From: Marinimicrobium koreense
GTDB taxonomy: Bacteria; Pseudomonadota; Gammaproteobacteria; Pseudomonadales; Cellvibrionaceae
Direction of reading: 5' to 3'
DNA: 64,000 bases
NCBI RefSeq assembly: GCF_003762925.1
Contig: NZ_RJUK01000001.1
Location: 62,001-126,000 of the forward strand
The notes under the pieces are model-generated. The model did no database searches. It was not told where the DNA came from and saw only the letters and a program-made list of their open reading frames with translations. This document shows, one piece after another, positions 16,586 through 24,184 of the stretch. The position numbers and the translations under genes were made by a program. Positions within the stretch are counted from its first letter, which is position 1; each line of letters opens with the position of its first letter.

Positions 16586-16909
16586 ATGAAAACATTACTG
16601 CTAAACAACGACGAAGGAGAACTTACCGGATTCGAACTTTCGAATTCGTTCCTATCCTCAAGCAGTATCGCACGGTGCGTTCGTCGAATCAGGGGGTGTG
16701 ATGTTGTTAGTTCGCGCCGATGGTTTTCAGCTGATGAAGTTCACGTTCGGTTTTTATTCGCTAACAAGCGTTTTATCGTCTGGGAGCCCTTTGGAGATAA
16801 TAGCCGGCTTTGGATTGGCCCGGAAGACGGAGAGGTGGTTCCTCCAGAAGTCATCGAGGATTTGCGCCTTAAATTCGAGGGCACAAGCATTCTGAGGATT
16901 CTACGTTGA
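16586..16909 (+). CDS. Cassette 10 hypothetical protein
   Basis: The 107-aa soluble protein (opening MKTLLLNNDEGELTGFELSN) appears alpha/beta, with a Trp-rich middle (RRWFSADEVHVRFLF, RFIVWEPFGDNSRLWIGP) and a C-terminal helix. No family is recognised and no signal or membrane segment is present. It resembles small cassette ORFs of unknown function in size and composition. Confidence 0.6.
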   Translation: MKTLLLNNDEGELTGFELSNSFLSSSSIARCVRRIRGCDVVSSRRWFSADEVHVRFLFANKRFIVWEPFGDNSRLWIGPEDGEVVPPEVIEDLRLKFEGTSILRILR

Positions 16910-16923
16910 GCCAAGTCGCCTTT

Positions 16924-17000
16924 AATCAGGTCGTCACGGGGACAGCTGTTCCGTTGAGACTTTGCCTTCAGTCCAAAGCTAATCTTGTTGGCGGATTTGA
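16924..17000 (+). repeat. attC-like site 10 (family C)
   Basis: TCAGGTCGTCACGGGGACAG and the loop CTGTTCCGTTGAGACTTTGCC resemble sites 6 and 9, and the end TTGTTGGCGGATTTGA is almost the same as in site 6. R'' and R' cores are both degenerate. Confidence 0.5.
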
Positions 17001-17024
17001 CTTTTTGACTGTTATTTTAAAAAT

Positions 17025-17468
17025 ATGAATTCTAAGATTGCCTTCTATGCTCTTTTGCTAAGTGTCGTCTGCTCAGGGCTTGGCGCCTGGTGGGGAATAT
17101 CGCAAGGTGTGAAGCACGGTGTTGCACTTGATGCGGTTGCGTTTTCAGCGATAAGTACCGCTCAAATAAAGAAGCTGGAGTCTGGTGACCCTGAAGATAT
17201 TGAGGAGGTGGTGTCTTTGCTGGAATTATATATAGATCACGGCCTTGACCAATTCGCATGGTATGGTGAGCACGGTAACCCATACGTTAGCGAACTGATT
17301 TTTTCAGATTATGAAGCCTCTATGATTAGAGGCGTCCGGCATGCAGCAAAATATAGAGCTGGAAATCCAGAGAAGGATGTTTCGGAAATGCTGTCGGACC
17401 GTCTTAGGAGTGAATATGATGAGGCGTACATTAAGAGGAAGTCGGTTGTAGAGGTCATGGGAAAATGA
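17025..17468 (+). CDS. Cassette 11 membrane-anchored hypothetical protein
   Basis: The 147-aa protein has one N-terminal transmembrane helix (FYALLLSVVCSGLGAWWGI) and an acidic helical domain (EDIEEVVSLLELYIDHGLDQFAWYGEHG, DYEASMIRGVRHAAKYRAG). It is likely anchored in the inner membrane with the domain in the periplasm. No family is recognised. Its TGA stop overlaps the ATG of a 50-codon ORF, suggesting translational coupling. Confidence 0.65.
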   Translation: MNSKIAFYALLLSVVCSGLGAWWGISQGVKHGVALDAVAFSAISTAQIKKLESGDPEDIEEVVSLLELYIDHGLDQFAWYGEHGNPYVSELIFSDYEASMIRGVRHAAKYRAGNPEKDVSEMLSDRLRSEYDEAYIKRKSVVEVMGK

Positions 17469-17617
17469 AGTCAATGAGGCAAAGCACTAGACTACCGAAA
17501 GCCGTGGCAGAACGCTTGGAGTCTGCACTTTACGGGTACGAGTATTGGCTAGGCTCTTCCGGGCCAGGTGAAATACACGGAGGGCTTCCGGTAAGCCTTG
17601 AGCTTGAAAGTCCATGA
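17465..17617 (+). CDS. Cassette 11 second small ORF (50 aa), translationally coupled
   Basis: ATGA at 17465-17468 joins the end of the preceding gene to this 50-codon frame (opening MKSMRQSTRLPKAVAERLES and ending VSLELESP). The product is hydrophilic and unrecognised. Overlapping start and stop is the only sign it is translated; it could also be the decayed start of a longer gene. Confidence 0.4.
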   Translation: MKSMRQSTRLPKAVAERLESALYGYEYWLGSSGPGEIHGGLPVSLELESP

Positions 17618-17692
17618 TCAGTAGCCGAAGTTGGCAGCCTTTGGCTGCTGGGAACCGAAACCTTTCGCCGCTCTGATGCGGATTAAAAAACT
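17618..17692 (+). repeat. Degenerate attC-like site 11
   Basis: The sequence after the small ORF contains a hairpin GGCAGCCTTTGGCTGC flanked by CCGAAG and GAACCGAAACC. The loop resembles site 8, but no R'' or R' core is recognisable. Confidence 0.3.
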
Positions 17693-17704
17693 ATGGAGTG
17701 TCGT

Positions 17705-18034
17705 ATGTCAGAATCTGACATTGTTCGATTAAAAAGCAGAGTTCAGCCGATATTCGACACCGTCCTGGAGTGTCACTACACAGGTGAATTCAACGCTATT
17801 TCAAAAATTTTTCCGTCACTATCGAGCGAAGTTTTTGATGAGGCGGTAGGTGTCCTGAAACCGATGGGTAAGCCAGCTCGGGTGGAGTTTTTGGGCGCTA
17901 TAAACAAAGTCAATGAAATCAAGCTTCTTTGGAAAGTTTCTTACCACAGCTCTGATGAAGAGTTGCTGTGGGAGTTGCTGATAGATGGCCGTAGTGATGA
18001 GCTTAAGTTTGTGGGCTTGGGGTTTGATAAGTAG
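17705..18034 (+). CDS. Last cassette ORF, hypothetical protein
   Basis: The 109-aa soluble protein (opening MSESDIVRLKSRVQPIFDTV) is mixed alpha/beta, with WKVSYHSSDEELLWELLIDGRSD near the C-terminus. Function is unknown; the layout resembles small DUF4019- or DUF3887-like proteins, but this is only an impression. The ATG at 17705 is favoured over 17693 because GGAG lies 6 bases upstream. No attC follows: the GC-rich EamA gene starts 11 bp after its stop, so this is the right end of the array. Confidence 0.6.
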   Translation: MSESDIVRLKSRVQPIFDTVLECHYTGEFNAISKIFPSLSSEVFDEAVGVLKPMGKPARVEFLGAINKVNEIKLLWKVSYHSSDEELLWELLIDGRSDELKFVGLGFDK

Positions 18035-18045
18035 GGTGGCGCTAT

Positions 18046-18900
18046 ATGCCCAACACTCGACTTTTCTTCATCTCCCTGCTCGCCATGGTGGCCTTCGCCG
18101 GCAATTCTCTGCTCTGCCGGGTTGCGCTGGCCGCTGGCGAGATTGATGCGGCCAGTTTCACGACCATTCGCCTTGTATCGGGTGCAGCCATCCTTGCTGC
18201 CCTGGTGAGCTATCGGCGTAAGCCGCGTACCGTTGGGGGAAGTTGGCTGTCGGGGTTTGCGCTGTTTGCCTATGCGGCGGGCTTTTCATTTGCCTACCTT
18301 GATCTGTCCGCCGCCACGGGCGCGTTGGTGTTGTTCGGTGCGGTTCAGGCGACCATGATTGGTGTCGGGGTGTGGTCTGGCGAGCGCCTTAATGGCCGTC
18401 AGATCCTCGGTGTCCTGGCGGCGGTGGCTGGTCTGGCGGCACTGTTGCTGCCGGGGGTGGAAGCGCCGCCGCTGTCTGGGGCGCTATTGATGCTCGGGGC
18501 TGGTGTTGCCTGGGGTGTGTATTCCCTGCGCGGGCGCGGCCTCGGTGATCCCACCCATGAAACGGCGGGAAACTTCATTCGTGCGGTGCCGATGGCCGTG
18601 GTATTGAGTGTGTTGTTTTACTCAAGCGCGGAGATCGCGCCCGTTGGGGTGCTTTACGCGGTGGCGTCGGGCGCGTTGGCCTCCGGCCTGGGGTATGCGA
18701 TCTGGTATATGGCGCTGCCCCATCTAAGGGCCACGACGGCGGCCACGATCCAGTTGAGTGTGCCGGCCCTGGCGGCGGTCGGCGGCGTGATCGTTTTATC
18801 GGAGCCGGTGACGGTGAGGTTGGCCGTGTGTTCTGTCGCCATCCTGGGAGGGGTGGGGCTGTTTATTGCCAGCAAGCGTGGCACAGTTGGTAGCCAATGA
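18046..18900 (+). CDS. EamA (DMT) family inner-membrane transporter
   Basis: The 284-aa protein has ten predicted transmembrane helices in two EamA repeats (first from FISLLAMVAFAGNSLLCR, second with GAGVAWGVYSLRGRG and GLGYAIWYMALPHLRATTAATIQLSVPALAAVGGV). DMT/EamA proteins export metabolites or amino acids; the substrate cannot be told from sequence. Its GC-rich codon use matches the core chromosome, not the cassettes upstream, so it marks the right border of the island. It lies 76 bp before the first LuxR-type gene. Confidence 0.85.
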   Translation: MPNTRLFFISLLAMVAFAGNSLLCRVALAAGEIDAASFTTIRLVSGAAILAALVSYRRKPRTVGGSWLSGFALFAYAAGFSFAYLDLSAATGALVLFGAVQATMIGVGVWSGERLNGRQILGVLAAVAGLAALLLPGVEAPPLSGALLMLGAGVAWGVYSLRGRGLGDPTHETAGNFIRAVPMAVVLSVLFYSSAEIAPVGVLYAVASGALASGLGYAIWYMALPHLRATTAATIQLSVPALAAVGGVIVLSEPVTVRLAVCSVAILGGVGLFIASKRGTVGSQ

Positions 18901-18940
18901 TCGACGAAAAAAAGGTAAAATGAGCGTTTGTCAGGATTAA

Positions 18941-18952
18941 GTTCAATAATAA
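18941..18952 (+). promoter_or_regulatory. Motif shared upstream of both LuxR-type genes (copy 1)
   Basis: GTTCAATAATAA lies 24 bp before this luxR-type gene and recurs exactly at 21714-21725 upstream of its paralogue. It may be a shared regulatory or promoter element. Confidence 0.4.
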
Positions 18953-18976
18953 AAATGTGATTTCAAGGTAAATAAC

Positions 18977-20086
18977 ATGGCAGTGATGCTGCAAAATGAG
19001 CCTGAACTGTTGCAGGCGCTTTATCATTCTCTTACTGACCGGGAAGGTTTTCACGCTTTTCTCGAAAAACTGACTCGCGCCATTGGCGGTTGTGCGGCGC
19101 AGTTGCTGGTGATTCAGCGTCAGCCGTTGCGTATGGAACACCTTTGGTACCACGGTCTGACCCGGGAGTTTCTGGACTGGTATCTTGAAAACAACATGAT
19201 TGCCCAGGATGTGGTGACCAATCAGGCGGTCAAGCAGTCCCCGGGCGTGTTTCAGTCCGCTTTGCCCCTGTTGCCGGACTTCCGACCCGACCAGGATTAT
19301 TCCAGGTGGGAAAATGATCAGGATATGCTCGATTCGGCCTGGCTGGTGGTCGACACTACCCCTACCCATAGTTTTGTGCTGACCATTCAGCGAACCGTGG
19401 CCCAAGGGCCTTATCAGCAGTCTGAGCTCGACTCACTCGATCGGTTGGTGCCGCATATCCGGCAGGCGGTTCAGTTGTATCGGCAACTGGAAGCACGCAC
19501 TCAGGATGATGCCACTCTGGCCGCGGTGATTGACGTTCTTCCGGATGCCACCTTTTTGCTGGATAGCCTGGCGACAGTGTTGCACTCCAATAAAGCGGCC
19601 AAAGACCTGATAGACCGCGAGCGGTGCCTGGTGGTGCGCGACCAACGCTTTAACTTTGCCGAACAGGATGTACACCGAGCCTTCTTCCGGGCGTCGGCGA
19701 TGGTCGTCCGATCCAGCATGGGCAAGGAAGACTATTGTAGTGAGACGCTGTTTCTCAAACGGGCGGGGCGAAGCCCTTTGATTTTTGTGATACGTCCCAT
19801 TGAGAGTGGCGAGCTATTGGCCGGTGGGGCTCTGGTAACGGTCTATGAGCCGGATAGCCGGCCTCTTCCCCGCGCGGTACACATCGCCAGCTACTTTGAT
19901 CTGAGCAGTGCGGAGGCTCAGGTTTGCGAGAGGTTGGTGGCGGGGCGTGAAGTGCAGGCAATAGCCGATGAGCTTGGGCGCAGTGTTGAAACCGTGCGCT
20001 CCCATCTCAAGCATATTTTCCAGAAAACGGGTTGTTCGCGACAGGGAGAGCTGATCAGTCGGGTGCTGGCGGCGCTGTTAAGGTAG
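18977..20086 (+). CDS. LuxR-type transcriptional regulator (first of two paralogues)
   Basis: The 369-aa protein has a C-terminal LuxR HTH (about residues 303-365: LSSAEAQVCERLVAGREVQAIADELGR, then VETVRSHLKHIFQKTGC) and an N-terminal PAS/sensor-like region beginning LLQALYHSLTDREGFHAFLEKL. It has no receiver-domain Asp or acyl-homoserine-lactone binding motif that I recognise, so the input is unknown. It resembles the protein at 21810-22994 across its length. Between the two lies a glycoside-hydrolase-like lipoprotein gene on the opposite strand, a likely regulatory target (inference). A strong terminator follows. Confidence 0.8.
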   Translation: MAVMLQNEPELLQALYHSLTDREGFHAFLEKLTRAIGGCAAQLLVIQRQPLRMEHLWYHGLTREFLDWYLENNMIAQDVVTNQAVKQSPGVFQSALPLLPDFRPDQDYSRWENDQDMLDSAWLVVDTTPTHSFVLTIQRTVAQGPYQQSELDSLDRLVPHIRQAVQLYRQLEARTQDDATLAAVIDVLPDATFLLDSLATVLHSNKAAKDLIDRERCLVVRDQRFNFAEQDVHRAFFRASAMVVRSSMGKEDYCSETLFLKRAGRSPLIFVIRPIESGELLAGGALVTVYEPDSRPLPRAVHIASYFDLSSAEAQVCERLVAGREVQAIADELGRSVETVRSHLKHIFQKTGCSRQGELISRVLAALLR

Positions 20087-20121
20087 GCAGGTATCCGGCC
20101 CGAGGTCCGGATACCTGCCTA
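20084..20121. terminator. Bidirectional terminator between convergent genes
   Basis: TAGGCAGGTATCCGG (20084-20098) and CCGGATACCTGCCTA (20107-20121) form a perfect 15-bp hairpin that includes the luxR-type stop codon. It lies between convergent genes and has no long T run, so it may also be a simple transcription barrier. Confidence 0.65.
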
Positions 20122-20142
20122 TTGACCCTTCTGTAACGTCTG

Positions 20143-21468
20143 TTACTCGTGGTCTTCGGCGCTACCGACAAAGAAGGGCACGTTGGCGGCTGCAGCCCGG
20201 TTGTGCTCTGTGGTCACATAGGCGAACAGGCGGTAGGGGCCAGTTGCTTCCGGAGCGGTGAAGCGCATGGTGCCGTTGCCCCGGTCTTCCACGATCAGGC
20301 CCGGAACGCTCTCCGGCCGGTTCTCCCGGTCGCCGCCGGATTTGATGTCGGTGCTCTCCGGCAGGAACTCCCAACGGATGTTGAAAGGCTCGTTGTCCGG
20401 ATGCGTCACGCTCAGGGTGACCTCGTAGGTTTCGCCCGGCTGAAGATAAATGCTGTCATAGGCGGTCTGATCGTCGATCCGGAAGGATTGGATGCTTGGC
20501 GCGCGGTGTTCGGGCCATTCGCCGCTCCACAGGTGGTGCATGGTATCGACCACTTCGGTGGCGTGGCCGGATTCCAGGAACAGGCCGTACCAGGTGGGTG
20601 TGGTTTCCTGTTTTTGCCCCCACAGGAAGGCGTAGGAACCCAGCCCTTTTTCCTCGTCGGCGAGGATGGCGGATTCATAGCGCTGTCGGTAGGCGGCGGC
20701 TTTTTCGGTGCTGGTCTGCTCGATGGGGACACCCCAGGCGGTGTTGGCAATTTCCCAGTGCCCGGTGGGGCCCCATTCGGTGACGGCGTAGGCGCCCGGC
20801 CAGCCGACGTCCCGCACCTTCTGGGGTAGAGTGTCCAGTTCGCCGTAGGTGTTGATGCTCAGGTAATCAATGCTGGGCACCCGCTCCTGGATCAGGTCGG
20901 ACTTTTCCTGATCAATGCCGGCGGTCACGGTGGTGATCAGGTGGTGCGGGTCAAGCTCCCGAATCATCCGGGCGATGTCTTCCACCGCGTACCAGACGTT
21001 GGTGTCGGTGTAGAACAGGTCCAGCTCGTTGCCGATGCCCCAGGTGAGCAGGGCGGGGTGGTCTTTGTAGCGCAGTACCTGCTCCCGGATTTGCGCTTTC
21101 TGTACTTTTACCGCCTCTTCGTCACTGTAATCAAAGCCGTGGCGCTCTTTGCCCATGCGCAGCCCCAGCATGACCGTCAGGCCGTGGGCCTGGGCTTGGT
21201 CGAGAATGCGTTCGGCGTTATCGGTGTCCCAGGTGCGCACCGAGTTGGCGCCCGCCTCGGCCAGTTGCTCCAGGCGACTGGTGCCGCCCGCGCCTCTGAT
21301 GAAGTAGGGTTCGCCTTCCCGATAAATCGAGTAGTGGCCATTGTCGTCCTGTTTGAGGGTCGCCGGAACGGCCTGGGTGTCGGTGGATGGCTGCTCGGCC
21401 GTGTCGGTTGGACCGCAGGCGCTTAACGCCAAAAGGCCGCTTAGCAGCAGAAGCATTTTTGTATTCAT
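20143..21468 (-). CDS. Glycoside hydrolase-like (GH2/GH5-type TIM barrel) lipoprotein
   Basis: The 441-aa protein has a lipoprotein signal (LLALSACG, Cys18) and a TIM-barrel resembling GH2/GH5 catalytic domains (YFIRGAGGTSRLEQLAEAGANSVRTW in two blocks). Candidate catalytic glutamates are in WGIGNELDL (acid) and AVTEWGPTGHWE (nucleophile). The C-terminal ~100 residues form a beta-sandwich (LQPGETYEVTLSVTHPDNEPFNIRW). The family and substrate (perhaps a beta-glucan) are not identified. It is anchored in the envelope and bracketed by two related LuxR-type regulators. Confidence 0.75.
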   Translation of the reverse strand: MNTKMLLLLSGLLALSACGPTDTAEQPSTDTQAVPATLKQDDNGHYSIYREGEPYFIRGAGGTSRLEQLAEAGANSVRTWDTDNAERILDQAQAHGLTVMLGLRMGKERHGFDYSDEEAVKVQKAQIREQVLRYKDHPALLTWGIGNELDLFYTDTNVWYAVEDIARMIRELDPHHLITTVTAGIDQEKSDLIQERVPSIDYLSINTYGELDTLPQKVRDVGWPGAYAVTEWGPTGHWEIANTAWGVPIEQTSTEKAAAYRQRYESAILADEEKGLGSYAFLWGQKQETTPTWYGLFLESGHATEVVDTMHHLWSGEWPEHRAPSIQSFRIDDQTAYDSIYLQPGETYEVTLSVTHPDNEPFNIRWEFLPESTDIKSGGDRENRPESVPGLIVEDRGNGTMRFTAPEATGPYRLFAYVTTEHNRAAAANVPFFVGSAEDHE

Positions 21469-21809
21469 TCGGTATCTCTCTTGTTATGGCATGACCGGAT
21501 CGGTTTCCGTCGGGCAATTGTTATGGCAGATGGTCAGAGTGACAAGAGATGGGCGTAAAGTGGGACCTGAAAACCGCAAGGTGGGAAGTGGGACGCGAGG
21601 GTTTAGGCATTTCCCGCAGATATGGTGCGACTGCTGGCACTCAGCTTTCTTTTTTAAGACGATTTGGTTATATTTTGGTTATTCCCTCATTGGAAAATAA
21701 AGCCCAGATTTGGGTTCAATAATAATCTCGCCAGTTTTTGCGTGCCCGGAAGTTATCGCAACAGGCGGTCCCTGGTGCCCGGTGTCATGCCGGTTAAGGA
21801 GCCTTTTCC
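21469..21809. other. Divergent regulatory region between the GH lipoprotein and second luxR-type gene
   Basis: No gene is seen in these 341 bp. Three possible binding sites are visible: a direct repeat AAGTGGGAC at 21558 and 21586 (28 bp apart), two copies of TTGGTTAT at 21664 and 21675 (11 bp apart, one helical turn), and GTTCAATAATAA at 21714, shared with the first luxR-type gene. The region must hold both promoters. Confidence 0.5.
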
Positions 21810-22994
21810 TTGAACGATCACTTCTCTCCCGCAAACCCTCAGACTGATCAGCAGGCCAGCTTGCCCTTTCCTGCCTTGAAAGGCGAGGAGCTCCATGCTT
21901 ATAACGAGCTGGTCAGCACGCTCTATCGCAGCCTGCACAATAACGCCGGTTTTCAGCATTTTTTTGATGCTTTCCAGAAGCATTTCAAGGCGCTGCAAGG
22001 TGGCATTCTGGGTGTCACTGCCAACCCGCAACGCATCGTGTACGGCTGGACCTTTGGTTACCCGGATGGGTTTGAGGAGTGGTACATCAACAGTGACCTG
22101 CCCGAGCGGGATGAAGCGCTGACGCGCTATGTTCAGTTGCCGCCACGCCAGTTCGATTCATTTTTAAGGGGCGATGTCAGCCGTACCATCCTTGATATTC
22201 TGGGGCCGGAAAGCCGAGCCTGGGCCGAATCGGTAGGCATGGGTGATAGCACGGGTATGTTGGTGACCCGGGAAGATGGCGTCAATGTGGTGTTCATGGC
22301 CAACCGCCATCAAGACCACGGTCCCTACACCGACAGTGAGCTGTTGCAAATGAATCTGTTGGCACCGCACATCGAAAATGCCGTTGCCCTTCACTTGAAA
22401 CTGTATCAATCCAGCAGCGATAACGAGAACCTGGCCATGGCGCTCAACCATGTGCATAAGCCTCTGATGGTATTCAATGCCTTGGGTAATGTGGCCGAAG
22501 CCAACAACGCCGCCAGAGCCTTGCTGGACAGCACAGGTAATCTGTTTGTTGGTGAGGACCGGCGGCTGCATAGTCGTGACAGACGCATGACCCGTAAGCT
22601 GCATGACGCCATAACCACATGTATTGTGCTCTCCCATAAAGGCGTTCTGGAGTCGCAGACTCTGTTTATCCAAAACGGCCAAGCGCGTGTGTCCGTCTGT
22701 CTGACACCTCTGGTCACCGAACACCCGGAAAACAATGGTGTGCTGGCAGAGCTGTTCAGTTTCGACACCACTCTGTCCCCCGACCTCGACAAGTTACAGT
22801 CTCTGTTTCAATGTTCACCGGCAGAGGCTGCGGTCGCCGGCGGTTTGATGAGGGGGCTCAGCACTAACGATATTGCCGAGGAGCGACATATATCCATTCA
22901 TACCGCCCGCCAGCATATCAAGAGTCTGCTGGCCAAGAATGGCTATCGAAAGCAGACTGAGCTGGTCTCAATGTTGGTGCGGGCGCTCGGCTGA
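21810..22994 (+). CDS. LuxR-type transcriptional regulator (second paralogue)
   Basis: The 394-aa protein ends in a LuxR HTH (CSPAEAAVAGGLMRGLSTNDIAEERHIS, then IHTARQHIKSLLAKNGYRKQTELV). Its N-terminal sensor-like part (YNELVSTLYRSLHNNAGFQHFFDAF) resembles the same part of the regulator at 18977. The start is a TTG at 21810 with a strong AAGGAG site 8 bases upstream. No receiver Asp or autoinducer pocket is recognised. The pair probably arose by duplication around the glycoside-hydrolase gene and may regulate it. Confidence 0.8.
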   Translation: MNDHFSPANPQTDQQASLPFPALKGEELHAYNELVSTLYRSLHNNAGFQHFFDAFQKHFKALQGGILGVTANPQRIVYGWTFGYPDGFEEWYINSDLPERDEALTRYVQLPPRQFDSFLRGDVSRTILDILGPESRAWAESVGMGDSTGMLVTREDGVNVVFMANRHQDHGPYTDSELLQMNLLAPHIENAVALHLKLYQSSSDNENLAMALNHVHKPLMVFNALGNVAEANNAARALLDSTGNLFVGEDRRLHSRDRRMTRKLHDAITTCIVLSHKGVLESQTLFIQNGQARVSVCLTPLVTEHPENNGVLAELFSFDTTLSPDLDKLQSLFQCSPAEAAVAGGLMRGLSTNDIAEERHISIHTARQHIKSLLAKNGYRKQTELVSMLVRALG

Positions 22995-23040
22995 TTCGAC
23001 TGTCTTTCAGCCTTGTTTTGGGGGCGTGTAGCGGTAGTGG

Positions 23041-23370
23041 CTACTCTTCGACCCATTCCCAGCGAACCGGCTGCCCGAAATCATCCAGAATCATTTTCTT
23101 CCGGGGGCGCTTGGGTTTGGGGCGCTTGGGCGCGGGGATCGGGTGCTTGCGGGATTCCACCCGGGCGACCACTTCGGTCATGGGGGTCCGTCCGGCGAGG
23201 GGGTTTTCGCTGGCGCGGGGCGTGAACAGGGGGGTAAGAGGCCCCTTGGGGTCGATGCGACCACTCAGGCCGCGGGGTACTTCCTTCACCTTGCCGCCGG
23301 AGCGCAAATACTCTTCCAGCTGTTGGTCGAGCTCGGCGCGGATTTCACGTTTGGTCTTGGTGGGTTTCAT
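23041..23370 (-). CDS. Small basic protein with a SutA-like GGKV motif
   Basis: The 109-aa protein has an N-terminal helix leading to EEYLRSGGKVKEVPRGLSG, then a Pro/Lys/Arg-rich region (KRPKPKRPRKKMILDDFGQP). The helix-GGKV-EV motif resembles the core of the pseudomonad transcription factor SutA, but the acidic N-terminus of SutA is missing. The ATG at 23370 starts the conserved part; the longer frame to 23433 does not look conserved. It is divergent from queE. A nucleic-acid-associated role is inferred from charge. Confidence 0.6.
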   Translation of the reverse strand: MKPTKTKREIRAELDQQLEEYLRSGGKVKEVPRGLSGRIDPKGPLTPLFTPRASENPLAGRTPMTEVVARVESRKHPIPAPKRPKPKRPRKKMILDDFGQPVRWEWVEE

Positions 23371-23517
23371 AACACTCGCGGCAGGAAAATCGGGCCAATC
23401 AACAAGAATACCAGCCTGCCGCCGGGGCGGCAAACCCGGCGGGCTCGCATCTGCTGCGGCCTTTGGGTAAACTGCCCGCTGTTAAAGCCCCCGTCAGCGC
23501 CACCGGCCCGGAAGTTC

Positions 23518-24168
23518 ATGACCGACGACAGTCTCCGTATTACCGAAATCTTTTACTCCCTGCAGGGCGAGGCCCGGACCTTGGGGCGCCCGACGGTGTT
23601 TGTGCGCCTGACCGGTTGCCCCCTGCGCTGTCATTACTGCGATTCCGAGTACGCCTTTCACGGCGGCGAGCGTATGACGCTGGCGAGTATCCTGGAGCAG
23701 GTGGCCGGCTATCAGCCCCAATACATCTGCGTGACCGGCGGCGAACCTCTGGCCCAGCCGAACTGCCTGCCGCTGCTCACACAGCTGTGTGATGCCGGTT
23801 ACTCGGTATCCCTGGAAACCAGTGGCGCCATGCCCCTGGATGAGGCGGACACGCGGGTCAGTCGGGTGATGGATCTGAAAACGCCGGACTCCGGGGAGCT
23901 CGACAAAAACCGCTGGGAGAACATCCCCCTGCTGCAGCCCCACGACCAGGTGAAGTTCGTGCTGTGCAGCCGGGGCGATTATGAATGGGCCAAGTTCAAG
24001 TTGGATGAGTACCGCCTGGCCGAGCGGGTCGATGATGTCCTGTTCTCCCCGAGCTTCGGGCAGCTCGAACCGCGCCAGTTGGCCGACTGGATTGTCGAGG
24101 ACAACCTGCCGGTGCGCTTCCAGATCCAGATTCACAAGCTGCTCTGGGGCGACGCCCCGGGGTACTGA
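23518..24168 (+). CDS. queE: 7-carboxy-7-deazaguanine synthase QueE
   Basis: The 216-aa radical SAM protein has the CxxxCxxC cluster (GCPLRCHYCDSEYAF), a substrate/SAM region (YICVTGGEPLAQ) and ETSGAMPL. It converts 6-carboxy-tetrahydropterin to 7-carboxy-7-deazaguanine in queuosine synthesis, using SAM, a 4Fe-4S cluster and Mg. Start 23518 fits the family length; the long upstream open frame overlaps the divergent gene and is not conserved. queC follows 16 bp later in the same operon. Confidence 0.93.
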   Translation: MTDDSLRITEIFYSLQGEARTLGRPTVFVRLTGCPLRCHYCDSEYAFHGGERMTLASILEQVAGYQPQYICVTGGEPLAQPNCLPLLTQLCDAGYSVSLETSGAMPLDEADTRVSRVMDLKTPDSGELDKNRWENIPLLQPHDQVKFVLCSRGDYEWAKFKLDEYRLAERVDDVLFSPSFGQLEPRQLADWIVEDNLPVRFQIQIHKLLWGDAPGY

Positions 24169-24184
24169 TTGAGGAGCAGCCATC

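Larger units (their letters stand above)
12243..18034 (+). mobile_element. Gene-cassette array lacking an integron integrase (CALIN-like)
   Basis: The island holds about twelve short ORFs or ORF groups, nearly all on the plus strand. Each is followed by a 70-120 nt imperfect palindrome beginning near the ORF stop (often with TAAC overlapping the stop codon) and often ending GTTRRRY-like just before the next ORF. That is the layout of integron cassettes with attC sites. The DNA is clearly AT-richer than both flanks, the products are small hypotheticals typical of cassettes, and a reversed vapBC module is present. No intI occurs in the window, so the array is either CALIN-type or a remote part of a broken integron. 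Flanks are phoH and an EamA transporter. Confidence 0.8.
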
